A stretch of 64,000 nucleotides of DNA, taken from contig JALCQM010000006.1 in assembly GCA_022651245.1 (NCBI GenBank), positions 1 through 64,000 of the forward strand, read 5' to 3'. Source of the stretch: Lactobacillus sp. GTDB taxonomy: Bacteria > Bacillota > Bacilli > Lactobacillales > Lactobacillaceae. Under the pieces are notes generated by a model. The model saw nothing but the letters and a program-made list of their open reading frames with translations, was not told where the DNA came from and did not search any database. Position 1 is the first letter of the stretch; each line of letters begins with the position of its first letter. The translations under genes and the position numbers were made by a program. Shown in pieces: positions 1 to 7,718 of the stretch.

Positions 1-280
1 AGGGGCGTGTGCATTGACGCTAGCCGGTATCGTGCGTATCGGGATGCTCTTTGGTCACGCGCAAGGCGCGGCAATGGTGCAGGTGGGTCGCAACGATCTT
101 GGCGCGCGACCTCAGCGGGGGTGCCTGCGGTGATGCGTCTAGCGAACGGCGCTAGCACATCGGGTAAACCAGGCCAAAGCGACGGACAACAGGGGCCTAA
201 CCGGCTGAGGCGATAAGACGATGAGTCGTACTATCGGCACAATGGCTAGGCGAAAACGGCGTGGGCCCACGTCGCTTTCA
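1..280. other. Unassigned left-edge sequence
   Basis: No recognisable gene. In one + frame (2-133, stop TGA at 131-133) the reading is open from the window edge and encodes 43 residues, the first part hydrophobic. It could be the C-terminal tail of a gene cut by the window edge, but I recognise no family. A 69-codon frame at 7-216 is arginine-rich and looks like a chance ORF. Confidence 0.3.
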
Positions 281-368
281 GCGACCGCACGTGCCCCGCG
301 CTGGTTTCTGTGGGGCAGAGAACCAGCGACTCACGTGGTCGCGATAAGGGACTGATCGGTGACCCTTA
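281..368 (+). ncRNA. Structured leader: nested hairpins
   Basis: Two strong stems are visible. The arms at 281-293 and 332-342 (GCGACC..ACGTG with CACGTGGTCGC) enclose an inner stem, 299-308 with 318-328 (CGCTGGTT.. with ..AACCAGCG). A third hairpin, TAAGGG/CCCTTA, occupies 345-368. They lie about 220-310 bp upstream of the small-protein operon and directly before a larger inverted repeat. This may be a structured 5' leader RNA or the end of an upstream transcript. No known RNA family is recognised. Confidence 0.4.
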
Positions 369-545
369 TATATACAAAGAGGCAATTTAGGTCCAAAAAA
401 GAGAGGCGTCTACGCACAATTTTTTAGGCTAATTGTCGTGTACCGGTTGCGGCGCATGTCATACACGACGAAAAATTTATTTTTCAATATTAAAGTTCGA
501 TGAGAGCACTCTCTTTTTCGAGGGTAAATTGCCTCTTTGTATATA
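369..545. repeat. Long inverted repeat, 37 bp arms around ~100 bp
   Basis: Positions 369-389 and 525-545 are perfect 21 bp inverted copies (TATATACAAAGAGGCAATTT A..). The complementarity continues with mismatches to 405/509, where both arms carry AAAAA.GAGAG. The ~100 bp interior contains a smaller GTCGTGTA/TACACGAC stem. The size and terminal inverted repeats suit a MITE-like palindromic element; equally it could be a long 5' UTR hairpin of the operon starting at 593. No target-site duplication was found. Confidence 0.5.
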
Positions 546-592
546 GGAGCACCCGCTAAGTGGTCCGAATCTAACGAAAGGAGGGGTTGAGA

Positions 593-802
593 ATGGCACG
601 CACAAATATTTCCAATTCAGTGTCGATTGCTTCACGGCGACACGATGATCCGAACGAACTCGTCAGCCGTCGGTTCATCAATATCGTGACCGGCGTGACC
701 GACAACCAGTTATTGTCGCTGGAGCGCTTGGTCAATAGTTTCGACAATGATGAACACGACAAGTTGTTGTTGACTCGCGTTGACGAAATCAACCCTGGCT
801 AA
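593..802 (+). CDS. Small DUF1659-like protein
   Basis: A 69 aa protein of unknown function. ATG 593 was chosen because a strong SD (AAAGGAGG, 577-584) sits 8 nt upstream; an upstream TTG at 587 is too close to it. The protein starts with a polar, Arg/Asn-rich stretch and continues with a VTDNQLLSLERLVNS helix, the layout of DUF1659 small proteins, which in many Firmicutes lie next to DUF2922 and YvrJ genes, exactly as here. The family assignment is by pattern and neighbourhood and is uncertain. It is the first gene of the operon 593-2037. Confidence 0.55.
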   Translation: MARTNISNSVSIASRRHDDPNELVSRRFINIVTGVTDNQLLSLERLVNSFDNDEHDKLLLTRVDEINPG

Positions 803-835
803 TGACCAGGAATCTGAGCGAAAGGAGGTGAGCCC

Positions 836-1072
836 ATGAACAACGATATCACCACGCGCACGCTACGCCTGAGTTTCTTAGGTGCTGATGGTAGCCACAA
901 CAACTTCATCATCAACAACCTGCGCAGTGATCCGAATGTGGACGTGGTCAACCAGGCCTTAGATGACCTGACGAACCTGACCATGTTCCAACGCGGCGAA
1001 GTCCAGCTTTATGTCCAAGCAGATCAAGCAAACTTGGTGGTGAGCACGACCCATCAATTAGTGCAACGGTAA
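836..1072 (+). CDS. Small DUF2922-like protein
   Basis: A 78 aa protein with ATG preceded by AAAGGAGGTG (820-829). The opening segment TTRTLRLSFLGADGSHNNF followed by a VVNQALDDL helix and LVVSTTHQLVQ fits the small beta-alpha-beta proteins annotated DUF2922, of unknown function. It lies 33 bp after the DUF1659-like gene and 70 bp before the first YvrJ-like peptide, so it is probably co-transcribed. No catalytic motif is visible. Confidence 0.6.
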   Translation: MNNDITTRTLRLSFLGADGSHNNFIINNLRSDPNVDVVNQALDDLTNLTMFQRGEVQLYVQADQANLVVSTTHQLVQR

Positions 1073-1142
1073 CCGAGTGACTCGCGGGTGGTGGCGAGGG
1101 CGCAAGCTGAGGGGAACGGGGCAAGTCAGGAGGCAAATTTTG

Positions 1143-1292
1143 ATGTCACTATTCATGACTATATTCGAGCAGTTGATCGGTGGCGTGCTCGCCATTTTAC
1201 TCCTGCTCAAGATCGCCAAGCGCCTCGACGCACTGCTGGCGAACCTACAGACACTGTTACAAGCATTGAAGAAGGAGGCCAAGCATGGCTAA
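1143..1292 (+). CDS. YvrJ-like small membrane peptide, copy 1
   Basis: A 49 aa peptide. ATG 1143 follows GGAGGCAA at 1129-1136. An N-terminal hydrophobic helix (FEQLIGGVLAILLLLKIAKRL) is followed by an amphipathic, lysine-rich tail ending KKEAKHG. This is the shape of YvrJ-family peptides, which resemble small holins. The last 8 nt overlap the start of the lysozyme gene, and the SD of the lysozyme lies inside this gene, so the two are translationally coupled. A holin-like role is inferred from context only. Confidence 0.6.
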   Translation: MSLFMTIFEQLIGGVLAILLLLKIAKRLDALLANLQTLLQALKKEAKHG

Positions 1293-1875
1293 TTATCAAC
1301 TCGTCGCCGATGTCTCAAGTTGGAACCCCGACACCACTACCTGGTTCAAAACCTTGGCGCAAAAAGGTGTCAAAGCGGTGATCGTCAAGCTCACAGAAGG
1401 CACGGCCTATAAAAACCCCAAAGCAGCCGCTCAGATCCGGGCCGCTTGGGCTGCTGGTATGCACGCGCACGGCTACCACTACGCCCGTTACCAAAATACC
1501 GCGCAAGCCCAAGCCGAGGCCAAGTTTTTCACTCAAGTTGCCCGCGCCGTCGGCCTCAATGGCACCTCGGTACTGGCCGCTGACGTTGAAGACCAGACGC
1601 TGCCTCAAGCTGGCCTGACCGGCCTGACCAACACCTTTTTGACCACGGTGAAGGCCGCCGGCTATCCCAAGGTGGACTTCTACACTATGGCCAGTTGGAT
1701 CTGGAACAAGCGCCTCGACCCGGCCGTGCTACTCGCCAAGAACCGCTGGATCGCCAACTACGGCGTCAGCTATCCCGGCGTCGACGGGGTAGGAACGTGG
1801 CAGTATACCGACAACTTCCAAGGCCTCAAAGTCGACATGAGCTACGACTTCAAGGGCCTGTACACTAAACTTTAG
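1285..1875 (+). CDS. GH25 lysozyme (1,4-beta-N-acetylmuramidase)
   Basis: A 196 aa single-domain glycoside hydrolase family 25 protein that should cut the MurNAc-GlcNAc bond of peptidoglycan. The family pattern is clear: VADVSSWN near the N-terminus (Asp9), FVKLTEGT-like VKLTEGTAYKN at 34-44, AHGYHYARY at 61-69, the acidic cluster AADVEDQ (Asp100, Glu102), a FYTMASW strand, and a C-terminal WQYTDN. There is no signal peptide and no cell-wall-binding repeat, as in phage or bacteriocin-like endolysins that need a holin. It is flanked on both sides by YvrJ-like membrane peptides, which supports a lysis-type or wall-remodelling cassette. AAGGAGGCC precedes the ATG. Confidence 0.9.
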   Translation: MANYQLVADVSSWNPDTTTWFKTLAQKGVKAVIVKLTEGTAYKNPKAAAQIRAAWAAGMHAHGYHYARYQNTAQAQAEAKFFTQVARAVGLNGTSVLAADVEDQTLPQAGLTGLTNTFLTTVKAAGYPKVDFYTMASWIWNKRLDPAVLLAKNRWIANYGVSYPGVDGVGTWQYTDNFQGLKVDMSYDFKGLYTKL

Positions 1876-1887
1876 GAGGCCAGCCGC

Positions 1888-2037
1888 ATGGATGCAGACT
1901 TATTGACCAGCATGATTGACCAGACGATCGGTAGCGTAGTCGCGATCATCTTATTGACCAAGATCGACAAGCGCTTGGAGCAAATGAGCACCGCGATCCA
2001 AGAACTCGCGCTAGAGATCCGCAAAGGGGAACAGTAA
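1888..2037 (+). CDS. YvrJ-like small membrane peptide, copy 2
   Basis: A 49 aa peptide with ATG at 1888 and an SD (AGGAGG, 1874-1879) 8 nt upstream. It begins MDADLLTSMIDQTIGSVVA and continues with a hydrophobic stretch, then KIDKRLEQM and a charged tail. Same length and layout as the peptide at 1143-1292 (both have a K-I-x-K-R-L core), so the two look like diverged duplicates around the lysozyme. It starts 12 bp after the lysozyme stop and closes the operon. Confidence 0.6.
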   Translation: MDADLLTSMIDQTIGSVVAIILLTKIDKRLEQMSTAIQELALEIRKGEQ

Positions 2038-2043
2038 CCATAG

Positions 2044-2075
2044 GCAGCCGGGCGGCAGGAATGCTGGCCGGCTGC
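2044..2075 (+). terminator. Hairpin after the lysozyme operon
   Basis: GCAGCCGG (2044-2051) pairs with CCGGCTGC (2068-2075). No T-run follows, so it is either a weak terminator or an mRNA 3' end stabiliser. Confidence 0.35.
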
Positions 2076-2169
2076 TTGAGGGTCTGCCAGTGCCAAATGT
2101 TGCACGATCAATGCTCTTATGATAATTTGATATTTAGGAACGATTTGTGCCTAAATTGGAGGTAATTGT

Positions 2170-3507
2170 ATGATCACTGGCTTACATCTAGAAAACTATG
2201 GGACGTTTGTCGACGTGGATTGGGATTTGACGCACCGTGCGCAAGCTAAGAACGTCGTTGCCTTGTATGGTGAAAACGGCGCAGGAAAAACGCATCTTTT
2301 ACGGCCGTTGGCGCAATTATCCCAATCGATCGACACGCTTTCACTGCGTCGGGTCATCATGGCACAGCTTAGTCGCGACGAGGATGAGTCTAGCCCGACC
2401 GTTTCGCCATCAATTCTGCGCCAATTCAACCAAACTAATACGTCTATCGAACAAATTTTTCACCATAGTTTCACGATAGACAGTGTTGGGGATTCGGTCA
2501 TCAGGGTCGATTTTGATAACAAAGAACTTGCCGAGCATTCTGGTAGTACAGGATATTACGAATTAGCCTTCAACGCGCAGCACCAGCTAAAGAGGGAAAC
2601 GCTGTACGGCATCATCAACGTTCGCAGCGGGATCATCTACCAGATCGAACATCTTGATGAGACCATTGAAGCTAAGCTCAATCAGCGTATTTTTACGAAT
2701 AACACCCTTAATGCAGAATTAGAGAACAGCATTCAACAGTTCTGGGGCAAACACACCTTACTCAGCGTCATTAACTTGGCATTGAAAGATAACAATCACC
2801 AATATTTAGGCGAGAGCATCGGCGCCAGCGTCTGGCAAGCATTACGGCAACTACGCGAGTTGTCCTATAGCATCGAGGGCACTTCGCGGCAATACCGGCA
2901 CGACTATCTGGTTGAGCCATTATCTAGCGGCGTACTTGGAGCCAGCGATGCGGCGCAACTCGACACCACTGAGAAGGCGCTGAATGCCTTATTTCCACAG
3001 CTCTATTCCGATATCATCAGCCTACGCTACGACAGGCATCCGCACGGCGACCGAATCGATTATCAACTGATCAGTCGCAAGAACATCTGGGGGAAAATCA
3101 AGGACGTCCCATTTAACCTAGAATCGGATGGTACGAAGCGCTTATTGCGGCTTGTGCCGTTATTAGCTGATGCAATGTCAGGAAAGACCGTTGTCATCGA
3201 TGAAATCGACACAGGGATCCACGACCTATTAATGTTGACGTTGATCGAAGCCATTAGCGAGCAGATTAGCGGCCAATTGATTTTTAGTACCCACAATACT
3301 ATGCTTTTGAATGCGCTCAAACCAGATTCCGCGTACGTGATTCAAGAAGATACTGATGGACAAAAATATGTTGTCAGCATCACTGACGTAAAGCAGGTCA
3401 AGAGGAACAATAACGTGCAAAAAATGTATCTCAATGGTGATTTTATGGGCATTCCCTATACTGGCTTTTTAGATCTCAATGAGGTGTTCCATGGCACGAC
3501 AAAATAA
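2170..3507 (+). CDS. AAA/RecF-like ATPase (RloA/AbiL/AriA type)
   Basis: A 445 aa ABC-type ATPase of the OLD/RloA kind, single chain without a fused nuclease. Visible motifs: Walker A GENGAGKT at 34-41, a signature-like ESDGTKRLL stretch near 316-324, Walker B VVIDE near 341-345, and the switch STHN near 373-376. Such ATPases pair with a small TOPRIM-like or RloB-like effector in several phage-defence systems (AbiL, RloAB, PARIS), and here a 206 aa protein with an acidic DxDD motif follows with a 17 nt overlap. The pair is AT-richer than its neighbours, suggesting transfer. Start ATG 2170 follows TTGGAGG. The exact system type cannot be set without a profile search. Confidence 0.7.
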   Translation: MITGLHLENYGTFVDVDWDLTHRAQAKNVVALYGENGAGKTHLLRPLAQLSQSIDTLSLRRVIMAQLSRDEDESSPTVSPSILRQFNQTNTSIEQIFHHSFTIDSVGDSVIRVDFDNKELAEHSGSTGYYELAFNAQHQLKRETLYGIINVRSGIIYQIEHLDETIEAKLNQRIFTNNTLNAELENSIQQFWGKHTLLSVINLALKDNNHQYLGESIGASVWQALRQLRELSYSIEGTSRQYRHDYLVEPLSSGVLGASDAAQLDTTEKALNALFPQLYSDIISLRYDRHPHGDRIDYQLISRKNIWGKIKDVPFNLESDGTKRLLRLVPLLADAMSGKTVVIDEIDTGIHDLLMLTLIEAISEQISGQLIFSTHNTMLLNALKPDSAYVIQEDTDGQKYVVSITDVKQVKRNNNVQKMYLNGDFMGIPYTGFLDLNEVFHGTTK

Positions 3508-4111
3508 ACGACTAAAGAAAGTTATCAGACCGCCGGAAGATCTTGTGATTGTAGTCGCACATGGCCAATCAGAAGTGGCAATTGCTGAAAGTCTGCGCTC
3601 TGCTCTACGAATCAAACTATTGGTCATTGCTGAGAATAGAGGCAGATCCAGTATCCAGATCGAAGGCCTGGCAAAGCGCTTAGATAAAGAACCACTCTTA
3701 AAAAATAAGGCCGAGTTTATGGCTCAGTATAGCTTGAGCCAACTTGATCATTTGCATATCTTTACGCTAATGGATGTCGATGATGTTCGGCATGTGGATA
3801 CGAAAACTGCTTACATGACAGGACACATTCCAGGGATCAAGAACCGCTGGTATAAGCAACGGGTAACTCCCATATACTGCGATGGCAACTTAGAAGCCGT
3901 GCTTAAATTAGCCGATATGCCTTATGCCAAATCAAAGGCTGAGAAAACCGCTACCTATCTGAAAGTATTTCCGATCGTGCGAACACCAGAAGAACGTCAA
4001 TCTAAACGAGACGATTTTATTACCTTCCGCGACAAAACAATGTCGCTCCAGCAAACCAATATCGATATCTTCGTCTCAACTTGCCTAACTATTGCCAATC
4101 AACGCAATTAA
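3491..4111 (+). CDS. Putative TOPRIM/RloB-like effector
   Basis: A 206 aa protein. ATG 3491 was chosen because GAGGTG lies 4-9 nt upstream; another ATG at 3479 lacks an SD. The N-terminal half reads like a TOPRIM fold: a hydrophobic strand LVIVVAHGQSE (Glu28) and later HIFTLMDVDDVR (Asp95, Asp97, Asp98). In classical TOPRIM proteins the first motif has Glu where His24 stands here, so the assignment is tentative; RloB-like or DUF4435-like proteins are alternatives. It overlaps the ATPase gene, the usual arrangement of ATPase/effector defence pairs, and would be the candidate toxic nuclease. Confidence 0.55.
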   Translation: MARQNKRLKKVIRPPEDLVIVVAHGQSEVAIAESLRSALRIKLLVIAENRGRSSIQIEGLAKRLDKEPLLKNKAEFMAQYSLSQLDHLHIFTLMDVDDVRHVDTKTAYMTGHIPGIKNRWYKQRVTPIYCDGNLEAVLKLADMPYAKSKAEKTATYLKVFPIVRTPEERQSKRDDFITFRDKTMSLQQTNIDIFVSTCLTIANQRN

Positions 4112-4156
4112 TAGCAACAAATTAGGTTATCTGTGCAAGATTTTCACACGACAAAA

Positions 4157-4196
4157 TAACGCCCACTTCACCACAAGTTCAGTGAAGCGGGCGTTA
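4157..4196. terminator. Bidirectional terminator
   Basis: A 15 bp inverted repeat (4157-4171 with 4182-4196, one mismatch, CCCACTTCAC/GTGAAGCGGG) separates two convergent genes: the TOPRIM-like gene (+) and the sigma-factor gene (-). Confidence 0.7.
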
Positions 4197-4219
4197 CATC
4201 TACTGAGCACACGTTAATA

Positions 4220-4720
4220 CTAGGCTAATTCCGCATAAATCCGCTTGATCTTTTGGCGGATCTGCCAGACACGGCTAGTGCTCAATCCCAACACCGCCGC
4301 GATCTCCCGGTTGGTCAGATCGCGATCATAACGCAAGGCTAAGACCTGCTGATCAGTGGAGGATAAGCGCGCCTTGATGGCGGCCAACATCGCTGCAGAC
4401 GGCGCATCCGTGTCGTCTGCTGGCGCCGCTTGTGCCGGCAGTGCGTTGTCCGTCGTCTGTTGTTTTTGCGCCACTTGTTGCTTCTGCTGGCGATCGAGCA
4501 GATCCTGGTAGACTAGCCAGGTCGCATAGCGGTTGAACCGCGCCAAGGCGTGCGCATCCGCTACGTCTGGTTGCAAGCGGTCAAAGTGATAGGCGTAGCG
4601 CAAGAGCCCATCGTGGTACCAATCGTCAAAATCATCCTCCCAAGGTTTGCGGCCGAGCCGCTTCAATGCCGATAAGACGAGCGCCTTGTTTTGCAGCGCA
4701 TAGTCGATTCCCGACGCCAT
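4220..4720 (-). CDS. ComX/SigH-like RNA polymerase sigma factor
   Basis: A 166 aa sigma-70-family protein of the short competence-sigma type. ATG 4720 was chosen because AAGGA lies 9 nt upstream; the reading frame extends 31 codons further without an SD. The N-terminal half (DDWYHDGLLRYAYHFDRL) fits a region 2 core, then a Gln/Ala-rich linker, and region 4.2 is clear in TNREIAAVLGLSTSRVWQI, a DNA-binding helix-turn-helix that should read the -35 element. In lactobacilli such genes are annotated comX/sigH and switch on late DNA-uptake genes. A phage- or element-borne sigma factor is the alternative. Confidence 0.6.
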   Translation of the reverse strand: MASGIDYALQNKALVLSALKRLGRKPWEDDFDDWYHDGLLRYAYHFDRLQPDVADAHALARFNRYATWLVYQDLLDRQQKQQVAQKQQTTDNALPAQAAPADDTDAPSAAMLAAIKARLSSTDQQVLALRYDRDLTNREIAAVLGLSTSRVWQIRQKIKRIYAELA

Positions 4721-4911
4721 AAGCACCGATCCTTTTGCTTGGCGCTGGCCAGCCACCAAGCGGTTTTCGCTTAAGCTGTCGGCAGGATAGCACGTCTCGG
4801 CTTTTGGCGGCATACGTGAGCAAACCGCCCGCGCCTCAGTAGGCGTTGAGAGGGCGCGGGCGGGGTATCACAGCCGTTGCCCCCAGGCGCCACAAGCAAG
4901 CGTCAGGTTTG

Positions 4912-5682
4912 CTAACGCTTTGTAAAAGTTTCGCCTTGCTTCTGCAACCAATCCAGCAAGAAGGCCAAGGCCCCGAGGTCATCGCTAGGCGCCCGCCGGC
5001 CCGATAATAACTGTGCCGCTTGCTTGGGATAGGCTTGCACCAGTTGCCTGGCGAGCGGGAGCCATGGGAGGCTGTAGATCTGGCGGTGGGCCAAAACCGG
5101 CGGTAGCGGAAACCCCAGGTCGTAACAAGTTTGCACGATTTGGGGCAGGACCTTGTTGTAGGCGAGCTCTGGCAGCTGGGCACAATAATCCGCCAAGGCG
5201 GCGCACTTGGCCGGGGACAGGTGCACGTCGCTCACCGTCCACGCCCTGGTCGCTTGCTGCAAGCTGGTGGTGAACGTCAACCCATTGTCAGCAAACTGAA
5301 ACGCGCCGCATAACGGGCTCATCATGTACAAGCTGATCTGGTCATAGCGATTCGGCGTCCATAGGCACCGCACCGGCGAAAAAGGCGCGGTGGGGCGGGT
5401 GGTATAATGGAAGTGCGGGAGCGCCGAGCGCCGGAAGAGCTGGTCTTGCTCAGCCTCCGTCATGAAGTGATACAGCTGCCAGCGCGTGGCGAACGCATCG
5501 CGGATCGCCCGTAGCTGCGCGCGAAAATACACCCAGCCGTCTCGGTAGTGATACAGCGCGCTATGATAAGGAAATGCGTCGGCTATGCGGTAAGCAAACA
5601 AGAACGCGCAATCGAACAGATCATACTGCTCGCGATCCGCGTAGTGTACGGGTAAGGTTTGTGTCGTTGTAATCGTAACCAT
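4912..5682 (-). CDS. Hypothetical protein (256 aa)
   Basis: I do not recognise this protein. GTG/ATG choice: ATG 5682 has AAAGGGGT 8-15 nt upstream; the frame continues upstream without a ribosome site. The protein is rich in Tyr, Phe, Leu and Gln, with aromatic N-terminal segments (YDLFDCAFLFAYRIADAF) and no signal peptide or clear membrane helix. It is divergent from the Mga-like regulator gene and about 190 bp upstream of the sigma-factor gene, and may be linked with either. No catalytic pattern is visible. Confidence 0.55.
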   Translation of the reverse strand: MVTITTTQTLPVHYADREQYDLFDCAFLFAYRIADAFPYHSALYHYRDGWVYFRAQLRAIRDAFATRWQLYHFMTEAEQDQLFRRSALPHFHYTTRPTAPFSPVRCLWTPNRYDQISLYMMSPLCGAFQFADNGLTFTTSLQQATRAWTVSDVHLSPAKCAALADYCAQLPELAYNKVLPQIVQTCYDLGFPLPPVLAHRQIYSLPWLPLARQLVQAYPKQAAQLLSGRRAPSDDLGALAFLLDWLQKQGETFTKR

Positions 5683-5852
5683 CGCGATCAACCCCTTTCG
5701 TCTACATTTAGCTTGCGACGGGAGATGGCGATTGTCGATCAACTTGCTCACCACCTAAAAGGCCAAACGCCGGCTGTTTAGGCTTTTAGGCAGAAAACTT
5801 GTGAATTATGAGGCGTTCTAAGCCCTGTATGCAAAACGACGGGGGTGATCGC

Positions 5853-6758
5853 TTGGCGACTTTCGAACGCACCTTTTTCAGCAACAGTCAACGCCAACAG
5901 CTACGCCTGTACACCGTGTTGGCACGCCAACCACGCGGCTTCAAGTCGTACACTGACTTAGCGCAGGCGCTCCACTGGACGTACACGTGTACCTACGCGC
6001 GCTTTGCACGGTTGCGCGCTGAACTAGCCGAGGCGGATGATTGTACCCCAGCCAATGTGAACATCCGCTGCCGGCGCAGGGGTAAACCGTTGAACGTCGC
6101 CGAATACCGGCGCGTGTTATTGGCCGACAGCGACACCTACCAGTGTTGTCTTGCGATCTTGGCCGGTCAAGCCGTGACACTCCGGGCCTTAAGCACGACG
6201 CTACACCTTAGCCGCGCTGTCTTGTCCCGCAAGCTCGCCAGCCTCGAAGCGTTGTGGGCGGACTATGGTTTGCGGCGCATTCCCCGCAAACCACGCCTGG
6301 CGCCCGCTTCCACAGCACGCGCGACCTTCATGACCGCCTTGACCACTTGGCAAACGCGCGGTATCGCGTGGGGCCAAGCCTTAACGCCGTGTGCGCCACA
6401 AGCCGAAGCCTATGCCCAAGCGATCACGTCGCACTGTCTGCCATCGCCATACCTGCTCAGCGCCTGCACGCATAGCTTGGGACTAGACCGGCCGCCACTG
6501 ACCCGGCCGACAGTTTGTTGGCACTTGCTGTGGGCCTTAGACGATCCCCAACACCGCTTGCCGGCACCGCTCGCCCAAGTGGTCTTAGATTACCGCGCCC
6601 GCCGCATTCGGGTGCCACGCTCATGCTTACTCGGCCGCCAGCGATCCGACCGGCACCCGCATCACCAGTGGTGTCACGTGGTTTTGACGGCGCGAAGGCG
6701 GGCGCGGGCCGTACCCCAGCACTCACCCGTCCACGTGTTAGGGGAGGGCTGGCGCTAA
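5853..6758 (+). CDS. Mga-like helix-turn-helix protein
   Basis: A 301 aa DNA-binding protein candidate. A TTG at 5853 is the best start because GGGGGTGAT precedes it; ATG 5829 would add 8 residues but has no SD. Two helix-turn-helix segments are suggested in the N-terminal 150 residues (FKSYTDLAQALHWTYTCTYA and VTLRALSTTLHLSRAVLSRK), the layout of Mga_HTH/HTH_11 regulators in Gram-positives. The C-terminal half is Arg/His/Pro-rich and unlike a PTS regulation domain. It is divergently transcribed from the hypothetical gene ending at 4912, so it may control it. Confidence 0.5.
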   Translation: MATFERTFFSNSQRQQLRLYTVLARQPRGFKSYTDLAQALHWTYTCTYARFARLRAELAEADDCTPANVNIRCRRRGKPLNVAEYRRVLLADSDTYQCCLAILAGQAVTLRALSTTLHLSRAVLSRKLASLEALWADYGLRRIPRKPRLAPASTARATFMTALTTWQTRGIAWGQALTPCAPQAEAYAQAITSHCLPSPYLLSACTHSLGLDRPPLTRPTVCWHLLWALDDPQHRLPAPLAQVVLDYRARRIRVPRSCLLGRQRSDRHPHHQWCHVVLTARRRARAVPQHSPVHVLGEGWR

Positions 6759-6762
6759 AAAA

Positions 6763-6794
6763 GCCTCCGACAAGGGATGTATCCCGTCAGAGGC
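6763..6794. terminator. Bidirectional terminator
   Basis: GCCTC.GAC..GGGA pairs with TCCC.GTC.GAGGC around a 4 nt loop. An A-run lies before it and the hairpin sits between convergent genes. Confidence 0.6.
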
Positions 6795-6805
6795 CCAGCT
6801 AATCT

Positions 6806-7174
6806 TTAGCGCCAGCGGCTGTCACGCTTGCTTGGCAACACCGTTAACACGAAGAACCAAATCGACCCGATGATCGGGATCAGTTGGATCAGGTACCACC
6901 AGCCAGCACGGTCTGTATCGTGCAGGCGGCGAATGCTAACGGTCAAGCTCGCTAATTCCGCGAGCCACACGATTACGTTCCTCGCCGAAACCACGGTGAA
7001 ATCTCCAAAATTGTAGATTTCTTCAAGTGGATGGCCCATCACGGCTTGAATGATCGCTGCCAGGATTCCGCCCAACACCGCATTGATAATGACCGGCCAC
7101 CAATAATCCGCGCGCGTCGCGGTAGCGTTGATCGTGAACATATTTTGCCAAAAACGGCGGTATGATTGAATCAT
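6806..7174 (-). CDS. DUF805 family membrane protein
   Basis: A 122 aa integral membrane protein. The DUF805 pattern is clear: an N-terminal FTINATATRADYWWP segment (the usual F.G.R.eyW), several hydrophobic helices, and the family hallmark RRLHDTDRAGWWYL followed by IPIIGSIWFFVLTVLPS. Function is unknown across the family. ATG 7174 follows a GGGGGAAA sequence. It is convergent with the Mga-like gene and monocistronic. Confidence 0.85.
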   Translation of the reverse strand: MIQSYRRFWQNMFTINATATRADYWWPVIINAVLGGILAAIIQAVMGHPLEEIYNFGDFTVVSARNVIVWLAELASLTVSIRRLHDTDRAGWWYLIQLIPIIGSIWFFVLTVLPSKRDSRWR

Positions 7175-7384
7175 TAGCGCATTTCCCCCTATTATTTTCT
7201 AAGGTCAAGTCACCGCTTAATACCAGTTCTTGACACGTCAGAAAGCATAACATAAGGAGAATACCGTTTTAGCTCAAATTTATATAAATATTCATTCAAA
7301 ATATGATGCGTTCTACTGGGGTTAACCCCTGGGCTCGCTGAAAACGATTGTGCGACGCAGAGTTGCGCAGGATAGGGCAGGCGT
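7175..7384. other. AT-rich spacer before the repeat array
   Basis: No gene seen. The stretch holds the upstream region of the DUF805 gene and an AT-rich patch at 7280-7305. The repeat array starts just after it. Confidence 0.4.
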
Positions 7385-7521
7385 TTGCCGGGGCACGAGG
7401 CCATGATATATTGTCTGCACACCTGCTTAATCGCGGTGGCTTAATTTATCGCAAACTGTTTAGCCGCTTGAAAACTTGCCAGAGTTTACGTCGTGCGGCT
7501 ATTAGTTTGCACTTTTTTTCG
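7385..7521 (+). ncRNA. Orphan antisense RNA, module 0
   Basis: Promoter TTGCCG (7385-7390), 16 nt, TATATT (7407-7412), then the conserved core GCTTAATCGCGGTGG and the terminator hairpin GCAAACT..TAGCCGC / GCGGCT..AGTTTGC followed by a run of T ending near 7519. The matching peptide gene keeps only its 3' end, so this would be an antitoxin-like RNA without its own toxin. Confidence 0.5.
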
Positions 7522-7533
7522 TGGCCAGCCACA
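7446..7533 (-). pseudogene. Truncated peptide gene, module 0
   Basis: Only the last ~29 codons (GWP.KK.K..A onward) remain. Homology to the other modules stops at about 7533. Confidence 0.6.
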
Positions 7534-7574
7534 GACTCTACCGGTTTCACTTGTGCCGCCTTCTGCCATCATGG

Positions 7575-7718
7575 TAGAATAAGGACAGCAAAAAGCGCCA
7601 CCGGTTCCGGTGACGCCGCACCCGCTTAATCGCGGTGGCTTAATTTAATGCAAACTGATTAGCCGCAGGAAAACTTGGCCAAGTTTACGTATTGCGGCTA
7701 TTAGTTTGCGCTTTTTTT
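7575..7718 (+). ncRNA. Antisense RNA, module 1
   Basis: Predicted promoter TTGTGC (7551-7556), 18 nt, TAGAAT (7575-7580); transcript about 7587-7718. It ends in a hairpin whose arms start GCAAACT at 7650 and finish AGTTTGC at 7709, followed by seven T. It lies opposite the last ~25 codons and the 3' UTR of the peptide gene, like RatA or SR4 antitoxins opposite TxpA or BsrG. Confidence 0.6.
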
